Origin: Oscillospiraceae bacterium
Lineage (GTDB): Bacteria > Bacillota > Clostridia > Oscillospirales > Oscillospiraceae
Assembly (NCBI GenBank): GCA_017435615.1
Contig: JAFSET010000081.1
Span: 18,390 to 82,389 of the forward strand
DNA: 64,000 nt
Reading direction: 5' to 3'
Positions 43,251 to 52,935 of the stretch are shown here, in pieces (position 1 is the stretch's first letter; each line of letters starts with the position of its first letter). Below the pieces are notes generated by a model that saw only the letters and a program-made list of their open reading frames with translations, did no database searches and was not told the DNA's origin. The translations under genes were made by a program, and so were the position numbers.

Positions 43251-44265
43251 ATAGTTTTTCACCCAAAATGGACTTGGTTGCATAGGCGTTCAGGGACATA
43301 TCGGCAATATTACCGCTTAAGTACTCATAGTAGCCCTGGGCACCGATCATGGCTGCATTATCCCCACAAAGGCTCAACGGCGGCATATAAAGCTTTACGC
43401 CAAGCTGTTCCGCCGCGGCTGTCATATCCCGGCGTATTCTGGAATTGGCTGCAACACCGCCAGCCACTGCAAGGCTTTTATAACCGGTCTGCTTCATCGC
43501 CTGAACCACACGGGGAACCAGTGTATCGGAAACCGCAGCGGAAAAGGATGCGCAAAGGCTGTCCAGCTCTAACTGTTCCCCTACCTGCTGTGCGTGATGA
43601 ATCAGGTTCAGTGCTGCCGTTTTTAGGCCGGAAAAGCTCATATCATAAGGATTCGTTCCCGGTTTGGATCTGGGAAGCAGATACTTCGTATCATCACCAT
43701 TTTGTGATGCCTTGTCCAGCGCAGCACCACCGGGATAAGGCATCCCCAATACCCGGGCCACCTTGTCAAAGCACTCCCCTGCCGCATCATCCAATGTTGT
43801 ACCTAAAATCTGCATTTTGGTATAATCCTGAACATCCACGATCATCGTATGACCGCCGGAAACCACCAGGCAAAGAAAGGGCGGCTTCAGTTCCTGAAAA
43901 GCAAGATAGTTTGCAGCAATATGGCCCCGGATGTGATGAACGGGAATCAGCGGCATATCTAACGCCAGTGACACGCTTTTCGCAAAATTAACGCCCACCA
44001 AAACCGCACCAATCAGCCCGGGCGCATATGTCACTGCCACTGCGTCAATATCCTGACGGGTCATTTTAGCGTTTGCAAGCGCCTGATCAGCCAGGCCGTA
44101 GATAGCTTCGATATGCTTTCTGGAAGCGATCTCCGGCACAACGCCACCGTAAATGCGATGCAGCTCCACCTGAGAAGCAATGCAATCCGTCAGCACTCGA
44201 CGGCCATCCTCCACAATGGCAACCGCGGTTTCGTCGCAGGAGGATTCCACAGCGAGAATTCGCAT
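43249..44265 (-). CDS. tsaD: tRNA N6-adenosine threonylcarbamoyltransferase (TsaD)
   Basis: 338 residues. ASKHA-fold signature strings: VESSCDETAVA near residue 8, VHHIRGHIAAN with the iron-binding His pair near 111-115, VSGGHT, and FSGLKTA; the late GDNAAMIG motif is also present. It installs threonylcarbamoyl on A37 of ANN-reading tRNAs with TsaB and TsaE, which are not in this window. The frame opens at GTG 44274, but AAAGGAG eight bases upstream favours ATG 44265. That ATG overlaps the rimI TGA by one base (TGATG). Confidence 0.96.
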   Translation of the reverse strand: MRILAVESSCDETAVAIVEDGRRVLTDCIASQVELHRIYGGVVPEIASRKHIEAIYGLADQALANAKMTRQDIDAVAVTYAPGLIGAVLVGVNFAKSVSLALDMPLIPVHHIRGHIAANYLAFQELKPPFLCLVVSGGHTMIVDVQDYTKMQILGTTLDDAAGECFDKVARVLGMPYPGGAALDKASQNGDDTKYLLPRSKPGTNPYDMSFSGLKTAALNLIHHAQQVGEQLELDSLCASFSAAVSDTLVPRVVQAMKQTGYKSLAVAGGVAANSRIRRDMTAAAEQLGVKLYMPPLSLCGDNAAMIGAQGYYEYLSGNIADMSLNAYATKSILGEKL

Positions 44266-44705
44266 CAGCTCCACTCCTTTCTAAGTATGAAAGCATCCTC
44301 TTTGGGATTGCGGTAATATCCGGGCCTGCATCCTACCTGAACAAAGCCAAGTTTTTGATACAGGCAAATAGCAGGTTTATTGGATGCACGAACCTCAAGA
44401 GCAAGACATTTTACCCCTCGATCCTGCAATAACGAGATCAGTTCCTTGATCAGCCTTTGTGCGATCCCTTGTTTTCTGTATTGTGGATGGACGGCAATAT
44501 TCATCATATCTGCACCATCCAAAACTGACTGGGAGCCGACATATCCAACCACCTGACCGTCACAAACAGCTACCAGCCAAAGAGAAAGCGGATTGGAAAG
44601 CTCCGGCTCCAGCATAGCCCTGCTCCAGGGATCCGAAAAGCAACACCGTTCCAATTCCTCGATCTGCGCAATATGCGCTTCGTTCATCCGTACTATTTCC
44701 ATCAT
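44265..44705 (-). CDS. rimI: RimI, ribosomal-protein-alanine N-acetyltransferase
   Basis: 146 residues. GNAT fold with MMNIAVHPQYRKQGIAQRL (acetyl-CoA loop), LEVRASNKPAICLYQKLGF and a C-terminal Tyr-rich GYYRNPKEDAFIL, the RimI pattern. It acetylates the N-terminus of ribosomal protein S18 in E. coli. The rimI-tsaD pairing is common in Firmicutes. ATG 44705 overlaps the polA stop (AAATGATG), and the next codon is also ATG. Confidence 0.92.
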   Translation of the reverse strand: MMEIVRMNEAHIAQIEELERCCFSDPWSRAMLEPELSNPLSLWLVAVCDGQVVGYVGSQSVLDGADMMNIAVHPQYRKQGIAQRLIKELISLLQDRGVKCLALEVRASNKPAICLYQKLGFVQVGCRPGYYRNPKEDAFILRKEWS

Positions 44706-47236
44706 TTCGCCTCGTACCAGTTCTTTCCCCACTTTGCTTCAGCCAGCAACGGAACCTGAAGCTTAGCAACCTGCTCCATTTCTTTACTGACAAGACTTGC
44801 AACCTCTGCCGCAATATTCTCCGGACACTCCACAATCAATTCATCGTGTACCTGCAGTAACAGCTTTGCATCCGGGAAATTTTTCTTAAGTGCCTGATGC
44901 ACGCGAATCATTGCCAGCTTGATCAGGTCCGCAGCCGTACCCTGAATGGGCGTATTGAGTGCAATACGCTCGGCAGACTGACGGATGTTGAAATTACTGC
45001 TGCTCAGTTCCGGAATATACCGGCGGCGGCCATACAATGTGGTGGTGTATCCTTGTTTTTTGGCATCTTCCACAACCTGCTTCATATAATCACGCACACC
45101 GTGGTAGTTGGAAAGATAACTGTTGATATAATCCCTTGCCTCGTAACGGCTGACACCGATGTCGTCTGCAAGTGAAAACTCCGAAATGCCGTAAACAATA
45201 CCAAAGTTTACAGCCTTGGCATGTCTGCGCTGCAAAGGTGTTACCTGTTCAGGATCCACGCCAAAGACCTGCGCAGCGGTGGCGGTATGAATATCCATAC
45301 CGCTGATAAACGCCTGCTGCATTGCATCATCCCGGGCAATATGAGCCAAAACACGCAATTCAATCTGGCTGTAGTCCGCATCCACAAGTACATAACCGGG
45401 CTTGGGAATAAACATCTTGCGGATTTCCGCACCAAGGTCTGTACGAACCGGAATGTTTTGCAAATTCGGCTCGGTAGACGAAAGCCGTCCTGTTGCCGTT
45501 ACAAGATTTTGGAAGGATGTGCGTATGCGGCCGTCCGGCTGAATAACTTTGATCAGTCCGTCGGCGTAGGTAGACTTCAGCTTTGTGAGCATCCGGTATT
45601 CCATAATCGCCGAAATGATCTCATGCTTGCCTTTCAGTTTTTCCAGTACATCTGCATTGGTTGAGTATCCGGTCTTTGTTTTCTTTACAGGCGGGAGCTG
45701 CAGCTTGTCAAACAGCAGTTCTCCCAACTGTTTCGTGGAATTGATATTAAACGGACCGTCTGCATAGCTGTAGATCAGCTTTTCACTGTCTTCGATGCGC
45801 TGCGTCAGCATCTGACCGAACTGCTCAAGCTGAGTACGGTCAATTGCTACGCCCGCACATTCCATATCGTACAGCACACTGCATAGCGGAAGTTCAATTT
45901 CATTATAAAGCGACCACATACCGTGATTTTTTAACTCCTCAGTCAAAACACACCGCAGATTCCACATAGCCTGTGCGCAGCCCAAAGCATCACCGTCATC
46001 CACCTCCATACCTAAAAAGGTGGTAGCCAGCTTGGATACCGGATATTCTGACTGGGATGGGTTTAAATCGTATGCAGCCAATGCTGTATCAAAGCCCCCC
46101 AACACACATGGAAGCCCCATTGCGTCAAGCTGATGCATCGTGGATCTTAAATCATGACAGATCACATCGGTGCCTTGCTCTAAAAAGCTGTGCAAGCCCA
46201 TAGCTTCCATGGGAGTCAGCACGCTGACACCGCTCTGCCAGGCAATACCGACAGAGCTGTCCGGGGCAATATACAGCGCAAAGTTTTCACAGCATTGGGG
46301 CAGCTGTTCAGTCCTGGGAAGCTGGATAAACTCAGCGCATACAGGCTTCTGCATCTCCGCGGCAGCTCCACGAAGGTTATACTTATCAATGAGCCGCACA
46401 AACTCCAGCCGCTGAAATAACTGATAAAGCTCAACCTGGTTATAAGGACGGATAATGGCATCCTTGGGTTCAAAATCGATGGGCGCAGTCAGGCGAATGG
46501 TGGCAAGGTCATAAGAAAGATAAGCGTTTTCCTTGCCGGCTTCCAGCTTTTCGCGAAGCTTCGGACGAATAGACGGATCCTCCAGATTTTCATACACACC
46601 GTCCAAAGAACCAAACTTCAAAAGCAGCTCTGTTGCAGTCTTTGGGCCGACACCGGCAACACCCGGGATATTATCGGAGCTATCCCCCATCAGCGCCTTC
46701 AGATCCACCATTTTGATGGGATCAAAGCCATATTCCTCCCGGAATTTTTCTATATCATACAACGTTGCGATGGTCTGTCCCGGCCGAGATATGACAAGCT
46801 TCACATGAACATTTTCGTCAATCAGTTGCAGACTGTCACGGTCGCCGGTAACAATCACACACTCCCACTGGTTGTTGCTGCAAATTCTGCCAACCGTACC
46901 GATCACATCATCGGCTTCCCAGCCCTGACATTCGTAGATAGGGATATTCATTGCCTGCAGCACCTGCTTCATCACCGGCATCTGCATTGCCAGCTCCTCC
47001 GGCATTCCGTGACGGGTAGCCTTATAGCCGTCATACTTTTCATGACGGAAGGTTGGACCGTGCAGATCGAAAGCAACACAGACCGCATCAGGCTGCTCTT
47101 CCTTCTCCATCCGTTCCAAAATGTTCAGGAAGCCATATATGGCATGGGTGTATAATCCGTCACGGGTCGTCAACGGTTTAACACCAAAATAGGCCCGATT
47201 GATCACACTGTTGCCATCTAAAATCAAAAGCTTCAT
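44702..47236 (-). CDS. polA: DNA polymerase I (PolA)
   Basis: 844 residues. A 5' nuclease domain at about 1-290 (LILDGNSVINRAYF, GDRDSLQL, DSSDNIPGVAGVGPKTA). A 3'-5' exonuclease-like domain at about 300-460 in which I see no DxE metal motif, so proofreading is probably lost, as in many Firmicutes. A polymerase domain at about 470-844 has motif A VDADYSQIELR, motif B RRHAKAVNFGIVYG and motif C QVHDELIVE. It fills gaps in repair and removes RNA primers. The start ATG overlaps the cysS TGA (GTATGA). Confidence 0.96.
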   Translation of the reverse strand: MKLLILDGNSVINRAYFGVKPLTTRDGLYTHAIYGFLNILERMEKEEQPDAVCVAFDLHGPTFRHEKYDGYKATRHGMPEELAMQMPVMKQVLQAMNIPIYECQGWEADDVIGTVGRICSNNQWECVIVTGDRDSLQLIDENVHVKLVISRPGQTIATLYDIEKFREEYGFDPIKMVDLKALMGDSSDNIPGVAGVGPKTATELLLKFGSLDGVYENLEDPSIRPKLREKLEAGKENAYLSYDLATIRLTAPIDFEPKDAIIRPYNQVELYQLFQRLEFVRLIDKYNLRGAAAEMQKPVCAEFIQLPRTEQLPQCCENFALYIAPDSSVGIAWQSGVSVLTPMEAMGLHSFLEQGTDVICHDLRSTMHQLDAMGLPCVLGGFDTALAAYDLNPSQSEYPVSKLATTFLGMEVDDGDALGCAQAMWNLRCVLTEELKNHGMWSLYNEIELPLCSVLYDMECAGVAIDRTQLEQFGQMLTQRIEDSEKLIYSYADGPFNINSTKQLGELLFDKLQLPPVKKTKTGYSTNADVLEKLKGKHEIISAIMEYRMLTKLKSTYADGLIKVIQPDGRIRTSFQNLVTATGRLSSTEPNLQNIPVRTDLGAEIRKMFIPKPGYVLVDADYSQIELRVLAHIARDDAMQQAFISGMDIHTATAAQVFGVDPEQVTPLQRRHAKAVNFGIVYGISEFSLADDIGVSRYEARDYINSYLSNYHGVRDYMKQVVEDAKKQGYTTTLYGRRRYIPELSSSNFNIRQSAERIALNTPIQGTAADLIKLAMIRVHQALKKNFPDAKLLLQVHDELIVECPENIAAEVASLVSKEMEQVAKLQVPLLAEAKWGKNWYEAK

Positions 47237-48648
47237 ACTTTTCTCCATTTAGTACCCTGTGGCGTATCGATGATCTCAATTCCACGGGCTCTTAATTCAT
47301 CACGGATGCGGTCTGCCTCCGCAAAATTCTTTGCTTTCTTCGCCTCGGTACGGGCAGCAACCAAAGCATCGATCTCAGGATCTGACTGTTCAGCCGCCTC
47401 CTGGGCTTGTTTTTTCTGAAGCTTTTCAGCCGCCTCCAGCAGGTTCAGGCAAAGCACCTGATCAAAATCCCGGAGAGCTGCAAGCTTTGTAGCATCGTTA
47501 GTCTTAGCCTTTAAAACATCGTACATGGCGGTCACAGCCACAGAGGTATTCAAATCACCGTTCAAAGCATTGACAAAACGGTCCTTCAACTGATTAAATG
47601 CATCCTGGTCCACCGGACCGTCTTCTTTCAGCGCTGCAATTCTTGCAATCAGCTTATCATAGGCAATCACGGCATTGTCCAGGTTCTCCCAGCTAAACAC
47701 AAGGTTTCTGCGGTAATGGCTTTGCAGACAGAACAGTCGATAGGCCATGGGGTCATAGCCTTTCTGCTCCAACAGGCTGACCGTTAAAAACTCCCCCTTG
47801 GATTTGGACATTTTACCGGTGTCGGTATTCAGATGGTGCACGTGGAACCAATAGTTGCACCATTTATGGCCCAAAAAGCTTTCAGATTGGGCAATCTCGT
47901 TGGTGTGATGGGGAAAAGCGTTGTCAATGCCGCCGCAGTGAATATCCAGATCTTCGCCCAAATGCTTCATGGATATGCAGGAACATTCAATGTGCCAGCC
48001 GGGATAGCCAACGCCCCAGGGAGAATCCCATTTCAGAGCCTGATCCTCAAACTTGGACTTGGTGAACCACAACACGAAATCATTTCTGTTTTTCTTGTTG
48101 GTGTCTTCCTCTACGCCCTCCCGGACACCTACCGCCAAATCCTCCTCGTCGTGGTCGTTAAACACGTAATACTGCTCCAGAGTGGAAGTATCAAAGTAAA
48201 CATTGCCACCGGAGAGATAGGCTTTTCCCGTATCCAAGAGCTTTTGAACCATTTCAATATAAGCATCGATACAGTTAGTGGCAGGCTCTACCACATCCGG
48301 GATTTTGATATTCAGCTTGCGGCAATCCTCAAAGAAGGCATCTGTATAATACTGTGCGATCTGCATCACGGTTTTATTCTCCCGTTTTGCACCCTTGAGC
48401 ATTTTATCCTCACCGGTATCTGCATCGGAAGCCAAATGTCCCACATCGGTAATGTTCATAACACGCTTGACATTGTAACCGGTGTAGCGCAAAGCCTTCT
48501 CCAGCACGTCCTCCATGATATAGGTGCGCAAATTACCAATATGGGCATAATGATACACCGTAGGTCCACAGGTGTACATTTTAACGATATCGGGAGAATT
48601 TGGTTGAAACAGTTCCTTTTTATGGGTAAGAGAATTATACAAATACAT
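47233..48648 (-). CDS. cysS: Cysteinyl-tRNA synthetase (CysS)
   Basis: 471 residues. Zinc-binding Cys in MYTCGPTVYHYAHIGNLRTY (HIGN signature), GWHIECS, HCGGIDNAFPHHTNE and the KMSKS loop (GKMSKSKGEFLTV). The C-terminal helical domain ends in the anticodon-reading RGIEIIDTPQGTKWRK. AGGAGG six bases before ATG 48648 fixes the start; the upstream extension lies in the T-box. It is the first gene of the operon with polA, rimI and tsaD, so cysteine supply controls the front of this transcript. Confidence 0.97.
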   Translation of the reverse strand: MYLYNSLTHKKELFQPNSPDIVKMYTCGPTVYHYAHIGNLRTYIMEDVLEKALRYTGYNVKRVMNITDVGHLASDADTGEDKMLKGAKRENKTVMQIAQYYTDAFFEDCRKLNIKIPDVVEPATNCIDAYIEMVQKLLDTGKAYLSGGNVYFDTSTLEQYYVFNDHDEEDLAVGVREGVEEDTNKKNRNDFVLWFTKSKFEDQALKWDSPWGVGYPGWHIECSCISMKHLGEDLDIHCGGIDNAFPHHTNEIAQSESFLGHKWCNYWFHVHHLNTDTGKMSKSKGEFLTVSLLEQKGYDPMAYRLFCLQSHYRRNLVFSWENLDNAVIAYDKLIARIAALKEDGPVDQDAFNQLKDRFVNALNGDLNTSVAVTAMYDVLKAKTNDATKLAALRDFDQVLCLNLLEAAEKLQKKQAQEAAEQSDPEIDALVAARTEAKKAKNFAEADRIRDELRARGIEIIDTPQGTKWRKV

Positions 48649-48659
48649 AGCAGTCCTCC

Positions 48660-48863
48660 TAAAAAATAAAGCCTCCTGTACCGCAAACGGCACAAGAGGC
48701 GGGTTTTAAAAAACTCGCGGTTCCACTCTCATTTATCACTTTCAAAAGTTCGCTCACAGACGCACTTTCACAGAAGAAAACCATCTGGACTTTCACCCTT
48801 GGTCCAAACTCTCTGCAGATCTTCACATTCTGTTACTCTTTCTGATCACAGCGATATGAACTT
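48660..48863 (-). promoter_or_regulatory. T-box leader, cysteine-specific, upstream of cysS
   Basis: The T-box sequence GAGTGGAACCGCGAG lies at about 48713-48727 on the minus strand. Stem I occupies the 5' part, with AGAGTAACAGAA opposite TTCTGT and a TGC (cysteine) triplet at 48763-48761 in the expected 3' side of the specifier loop. A terminator with arms GCCTC..GT.CCG and CGG.AC..GAGGC (48670-48699) is followed by a T-run. Uncharged tRNA-Cys should stabilise the antiterminator and allow read-through. Confidence 0.9.
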
Positions 48864-48869
48864 TGAATT

Positions 48870-48899
48870 ATTCTAACATTTAAAGCCTGTGTTTGTCAA
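48870..48899 (-). promoter_or_regulatory. Sigma-A promoter of the T-box-cysS operon
   Basis: Minus strand TTGACA (48899-48894), an 18-base spacer and TAGAAT (48875-48870). Confidence 0.78.
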
Positions 48900-48942
48900 G
48901 ATTTAGCCTTCAAAAAAGTGTTTTATACTTTTATTTGAAGGG

Positions 48943-48971
48943 TTGAATATTACAACATCTTGTGTTATACT
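48943..48971 (+). promoter_or_regulatory. Sigma-A promoter of the DUF3298-type lipoprotein gene
   Basis: TTGAAT (48943-48948), 17 bases, TATACT (48966-48971), 40 bases before the start codon. Confidence 0.75.
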
Positions 48972-49011
48972 GTCGAAAACAATACTATATGCGCTTTTGG
49001 AGGAAAACTCT

Positions 49012-50229
49012 ATGAAAAAGCTTTTCGCCTGTATGTTAGCCCTGAGCATTATTTTTGCGTTTGCAGCCTGTGAACCTGCTGTAGAGCCAACGGAACCCTC
49101 TGTTCCTCCTGCAACCCAGGAAACCAGCCCGTCCACGGAGCCTTCCACTACCCAAGCGCCCACAGAAAACACACCCGTTAACACTGTGCCGGAAAACCTT
49201 TACAGTGTGGCAATGCCCATCACGGAAGAGACTGCCTACGCTGAGGACGGAACCCCGGTCTTTACCTACAGCTATCAAACCATGCATTTGATTCTTCAGG
49301 ATAAAGAAGTCGCTGACAAGATCATTATCGATTTTTTGTCCAAGGTGGAAACGACACGCTCCGACGCAGAACATCTTCGCTCTCTGGCAGAGGCAAGGGA
49401 CCACACTGCGATTGGGTTCATTCCTTATAGCTACCAACTACATTTCGATCCTATGCGTATCGATCAGGGTGTTTTGAGTATGCATGGACATGTCAGTCAA
49501 ATTGGTGAGGCCGCGCACTCCAATACCCATTGTATGTCTGCAAGCTACGACCTTGTTACCGGTGATGTGCTTACCCTGGGCAGTATTCTCTATCACGCCG
49601 ATGCGAAGCAAGCCATTTCGGATATGGTGGTCCAAGAACTTGAGAAACAACCTGAACTGAATTTGTTTGAGGATTATAAAACCAGTGTACGCAGTCGTTT
49701 CCAACGTGATGAAAGCATTGACGACGATTTTTATTTTACCCCCACCGGTCTGTGTTTCTACTTTTCTCCTTACGAAATTGCGCCCTACGCCTCCGGAACC
49801 ATCACAGTTGAGCTTCCTTACGATCGTCTCACCGGCATCATTGCCGATGCCTACTTCCCTGCTGAACGAACCGCAGCATCAGGCACACTGAATATTGGCA
49901 GCTTCGAAGACGCTGACCTTAGCGGCTACAGTCAATTTGCTGAGCTCGTAATCACCCCGGATGCTACAAAGCTGCTTTTAACCGCAACTGATTCCGTTCA
50001 CGATGTACGTATCAAAAAACTATATCGATCGGACGACGGTCAAAGCATTATTCAGCAAAAAACAATTTTTGCCTCCAACGGTTTGTCGCAAACCGATGCG
50101 ATACTGATAGATGGAAATTTTGACAGTGCAACGCCCCTATATTCGGTCAGTTGCGTTACAGGCGGACAATCTGTTCAGTACTATATTACCAATAACGGTG
50201 GTCAATATTCTTTAACAAAAGTAGATTAA
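49012..50229 (+). CDS. Lipoprotein with DUF4163/DUF3298 (RsiV-like) domains
   Basis: 405 residues. Signal peptide with lipobox FAAC and a lipidated Cys near 21. A Pro/Thr/Glu-rich spacer (about 22-55) leads to a DUF4163-like part (about 60-170) and a DUF3298 part (about 180-280). The latter shows LGSIL, DDDFYFTPTGLCFYFSPYEIAPYASG and a Tyr-rich strand. These domains occur in RsiV-type anti-sigma factors and in other envelope proteins. No cytoplasmic anti-sigma part is present, so it is not an RsiV. A C-terminal beta domain (about 290-405) is unassigned. GGAGG precedes ATG 49012, and the gene is single with its own promoter and terminator. Confidence 0.85.
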   Translation: MKKLFACMLALSIIFAFAACEPAVEPTEPSVPPATQETSPSTEPSTTQAPTENTPVNTVPENLYSVAMPITEETAYAEDGTPVFTYSYQTMHLILQDKEVADKIIIDFLSKVETTRSDAEHLRSLAEARDHTAIGFIPYSYQLHFDPMRIDQGVLSMHGHVSQIGEAAHSNTHCMSASYDLVTGDVLTLGSILYHADAKQAISDMVVQELEKQPELNLFEDYKTSVRSRFQRDESIDDDFYFTPTGLCFYFSPYEIAPYASGTITVELPYDRLTGIIADAYFPAERTAASGTLNIGSFEDADLSGYSQFAELVITPDATKLLLTATDSVHDVRIKKLYRSDDGQSIIQQKTIFASNGLSQTDAILIDGNFDSATPLYSVSCVTGGQSVQYYITNNGGQYSLTKVD

Positions 50230-50231
50230 TA

Positions 50232-50267
50232 CAAAACGGAGCACAACAAATGTTGCGCTCCGTTTTG
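50232..50267. terminator. Bidirectional terminator
   Basis: CAAAACGGAGC and GCTCCGTTTTG form an 11-bp stem, continued inward by CAAC/GTTG across an A/C mismatch. A- and T-runs on both sides suit the convergent genes on either side. Confidence 0.88.
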
Positions 50268-50268
50268 C

Positions 50269-51468
50269 TTACATCATTTCCTGGCGGTACCGTGCAATGC
50301 CCAGCTTCAAAAGCTCCATTGCACGCTTCAATTTCGGAAGCTCCTGTACATAGGCGATCCGAACTTCATTGATGCCCTTGCCGGGTGTTTCATAGAATGG
50401 CGCACCGGGTGCAAACATCACAGTATCCCCATGGTCATCAAATTTTTCCAAAAGCCATCGTTGAAACCGGTCCGCATTATCCACCGGAAGACTTGCCATC
50501 ACATAAAAGGCTCCCATCGGCATAGTTACTTCCACACCGGGAATTCGACGAAGCTCTTCCACCACCAAATCCCGGCGTCGCCGGTATTCTTCTTTAGACC
50601 GGGCGAAGAACCCCTCATCCACCGAGTATAGAGCAGAGGCACCAACCTGATCCAATGTCGCAACTGCCAACCGGGACTGACAGAATTTCAGAATCGCTTG
50701 CTGCAATTCCTTATTTTTTGTGATTACACAACCCACACGGGCACCGCAAGCTGAAAACCGCTTGGAAACAGAGTCAATGATCACCAGATGGTCATCGATA
50801 TCGTCAAATCTGCCCATACAGGGTATGCCGTATTTATCGTCGTAGCAAAATTCCCGATATACTTCATCACAGATCAGGTAAAGATCGTTTTCCTTTGCCA
50901 CATCCGCAATCATCCGCATCTGCTGCTCATCCAGCACAACGCCTGTGGGATTTCCCGGATTGGTCACCAAAATAGCACGGGTGTTTTTTGTGATCAGCCG
51001 TTCAATACGCTTCCGGTCGGCATAGTGATACCCTTCCTCCGGCCCTGTATGCAGAGCACGAATTACGCCGCCTGCGGCATGAACAAACGTAGTATAATTG
51101 GGGTAGTAAGGCTCCGGTATGATCACTTCTGTGTAGGGATCCAAAATGGAAAGACAGGTCAGAAGCAATGCCTCACTGCCGCCGCTGGTGATCAGCACAT
51201 CGTCCGTATCCAATTCTACGCCAAGTCTTTTATAATATGCTCTGATGGCTTCGATCAGTATAGGCATACCGGGAGACTCTGCATAGGCTACCGTGCTGCT
51301 GTCAAAGCTTCGAATTTTCTCGTAAAAGGCTTCCGGCGTTGGAAGATCAGGCTGTCCAATGTTTAAATGATAAATGGTTTTTCCCATTTTTTGTGCCTGA
51401 AGGGCAAGTGGGTGAAACTTTCTCATAGGAGAAGGCTCACATCGATTGGCGTTAATTGAAATTTTCAT
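50269..51468 (-). CDS. Class I/II PLP-dependent aminotransferase
   Basis: 399 residues. Fold type I signature: NIGQPDLPTP near 37, YAESPG, TSGGSEALLL, PEPYYPNY, NPGNPTG near 168, DEVYREF, and the PLP Lys in SVSKRFSACGARVG near 235. It belongs to the aspartate/aromatic aminotransferase superfamily. A role in transaminating phenylpyruvate or hydroxyphenylpyruvate, the products of the nearby aro operon, is possible but not shown, and the gene is not in that operon. It is 17 bases downstream of the AGCS symporter gene, so it may be co-transcribed with amino acid uptake. Confidence 0.9.
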   Translation of the reverse strand: MKISINANRCEPSPMRKFHPLALQAQKMGKTIYHLNIGQPDLPTPEAFYEKIRSFDSSTVAYAESPGMPILIEAIRAYYKRLGVELDTDDVLITSGGSEALLLTCLSILDPYTEVIIPEPYYPNYTTFVHAAGGVIRALHTGPEEGYHYADRKRIERLITKNTRAILVTNPGNPTGVVLDEQQMRMIADVAKENDLYLICDEVYREFCYDDKYGIPCMGRFDDIDDHLVIIDSVSKRFSACGARVGCVITKNKELQQAILKFCQSRLAVATLDQVGASALYSVDEGFFARSKEEYRRRRDLVVEELRRIPGVEVTMPMGAFYVMASLPVDNADRFQRWLLEKFDDHGDTVMFAPGAPFYETPGKGINEVRIAYVQELPKLKRAMELLKLGIARYRQEMM

Positions 51469-51485
51469 TTGTGCCTCCGCTAAAA

Positions 51486-52847
51486 TTAACGAGTAGATTT
51501 ATATTCTTTGATCAGCCTGAAAAATACAGGGCCAAGAAGAATCAAGGTTATTAGATTGGGAATTGCCATCAGTCCGTTGACCGTTTCGGCCAGCAGCCAG
51601 ACAACACCGGTTTCCAACAATGCTCCAAGCAAGACAGTGATTACCTGAACCATCACAAAAAAAGGAAAAACCCGTTCCCCAAAAAGATATTGGGCGCAGC
51701 GCAGTCCGTACAGCCCCCATCCCAAAACAGTTGCCAGGGCAAAAAGAACCAAGCATGCGGCTATGAGTATGTCGGACCAACCACCATATATATTTGAAAA
51801 AGCCTCAAAGGTCAGCCAGGCACCGGCATCACTGCCGTAGATAATCTGTACATCACTGCACAAAATAACCAAAGCAGTAACCGTGCAGATCACAACAGTG
51901 TCAATAAATACCTCCATGATCCCCATCAGTCCCTGCTCAACCGGATGATTGACCTTTGCAGCAGCGTGGGCAATGGACGCTGTTCCCATTCCGGCTTCAT
52001 TGGTAAACACTCCCCGTGCCGCACCTGTGCGACAGGATATAAACATAGACCCGATCACGCCGCCTGTCACTGCCTTCGGATCAAAAGCTCCGTGAAAAAT
52101 ACTGCCAAAGGCATTGGGTATTTTGTCCATCCGAAGAACAAGCACGCCCAGTCCCAGCAAAATATATATCACAGACGCATACGGAACAAGCGCCTCGGCA
52201 ATTTTTCCGATTTGTTTTGCACCACCGGACAGCATAATGCCAATCAGAATTGCCAAACCCAAAGCTATCAGGATATCCGTATTTTGGTTGACCGAAATAT
52301 GCATTGCTGCCGCAGCAGCGTGAATACCGTCCAACACTGCGTTGATCTGGGTGGCATTGCCTACACCAAAAGCGGCCACAACACCAAAGAAGGCATATAG
52401 ATACGCCATTGGCTTCCAGCGACCGGAAAGCCCTTTTTCGATCATATACATCGGCCCGCCAATGTTCTCCCCTGATGCTGATCTTTGGCTATAGCGCACC
52501 GCCAGGGACGCCTCGGCGCATTTGATGACCATACCAAAGAATGCGCACACCCACATCCAAAACACCGCTCCAGGTCCTCCCAGCGCCACTGCTCCGGCAA
52601 CACCGGCAATGTTGCCAGTTCCCACCGTCGCAGCCAGTGCTGTGCAAAGTGCTTGGTATGGAGATACCCCGTCCTGCACCTTTGCGGAGGGTTTGAATTT
52701 GGACAAAAACAGTTTCAGTGCCTTGGGAAAATATGAAAACTGAAAAAAACTTGTTTTCAGACTAAAATACAGTCCGGTACCTAAAATCAGCACCACAGTC
52801 GGCAATCCCCAGACCACGCTGTTGATGATCTCCAGTATTTGAACCAT
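51486..52847 (-). CDS. Sodium:alanine symporter, AGCS family
   Basis: 453 residues, about ten membrane helices. Family motifs: GLYFSLKTSFFQF near residue 25, ALAATVGTGNIAGVAGAVALGGPGAVFWMW, NIGGPMYMIEKGL, TGAARGVFTNEAGMGTASIAHAAA and a YGLRCAQYLFG region. It imports alanine, glycine or a related amino acid with sodium. TTGGAGG before ATG 52847 decides the start (52859 is also in frame). It precedes the aminotransferase gene on the same strand. Confidence 0.92.
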   Translation of the reverse strand: MVQILEIINSVVWGLPTVVLILGTGLYFSLKTSFFQFSYFPKALKLFLSKFKPSAKVQDGVSPYQALCTALAATVGTGNIAGVAGAVALGGPGAVFWMWVCAFFGMVIKCAEASLAVRYSQRSASGENIGGPMYMIEKGLSGRWKPMAYLYAFFGVVAAFGVGNATQINAVLDGIHAAAAAMHISVNQNTDILIALGLAILIGIMLSGGAKQIGKIAEALVPYASVIYILLGLGVLVLRMDKIPNAFGSIFHGAFDPKAVTGGVIGSMFISCRTGAARGVFTNEAGMGTASIAHAAAKVNHPVEQGLMGIMEVFIDTVVICTVTALVILCSDVQIIYGSDAGAWLTFEAFSNIYGGWSDILIAACLVLFALATVLGWGLYGLRCAQYLFGERVFPFFVMVQVITVLLGALLETGVVWLLAETVNGLMAIPNLITLILLGPVFFRLIKEYKSTR

Positions 52848-52898
52848 ATTTTCCTCCAATCATAGCACCATCAAATCAAAAATACAAGAATTTTTGAC

Positions 52899-52932
52899 AA
52901 AAAAGCAGCCTCTTTTTTCAGAAGCTGCTTTT
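52899..52932 (-). terminator. Terminator after the truA-Spx-like genes
   Basis: Minus strand AAAAGCAGC and GCTGCTTTT with a 14-base loop, followed by T. Confidence 0.82.
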
Positions 52933-52935
52933 GTA

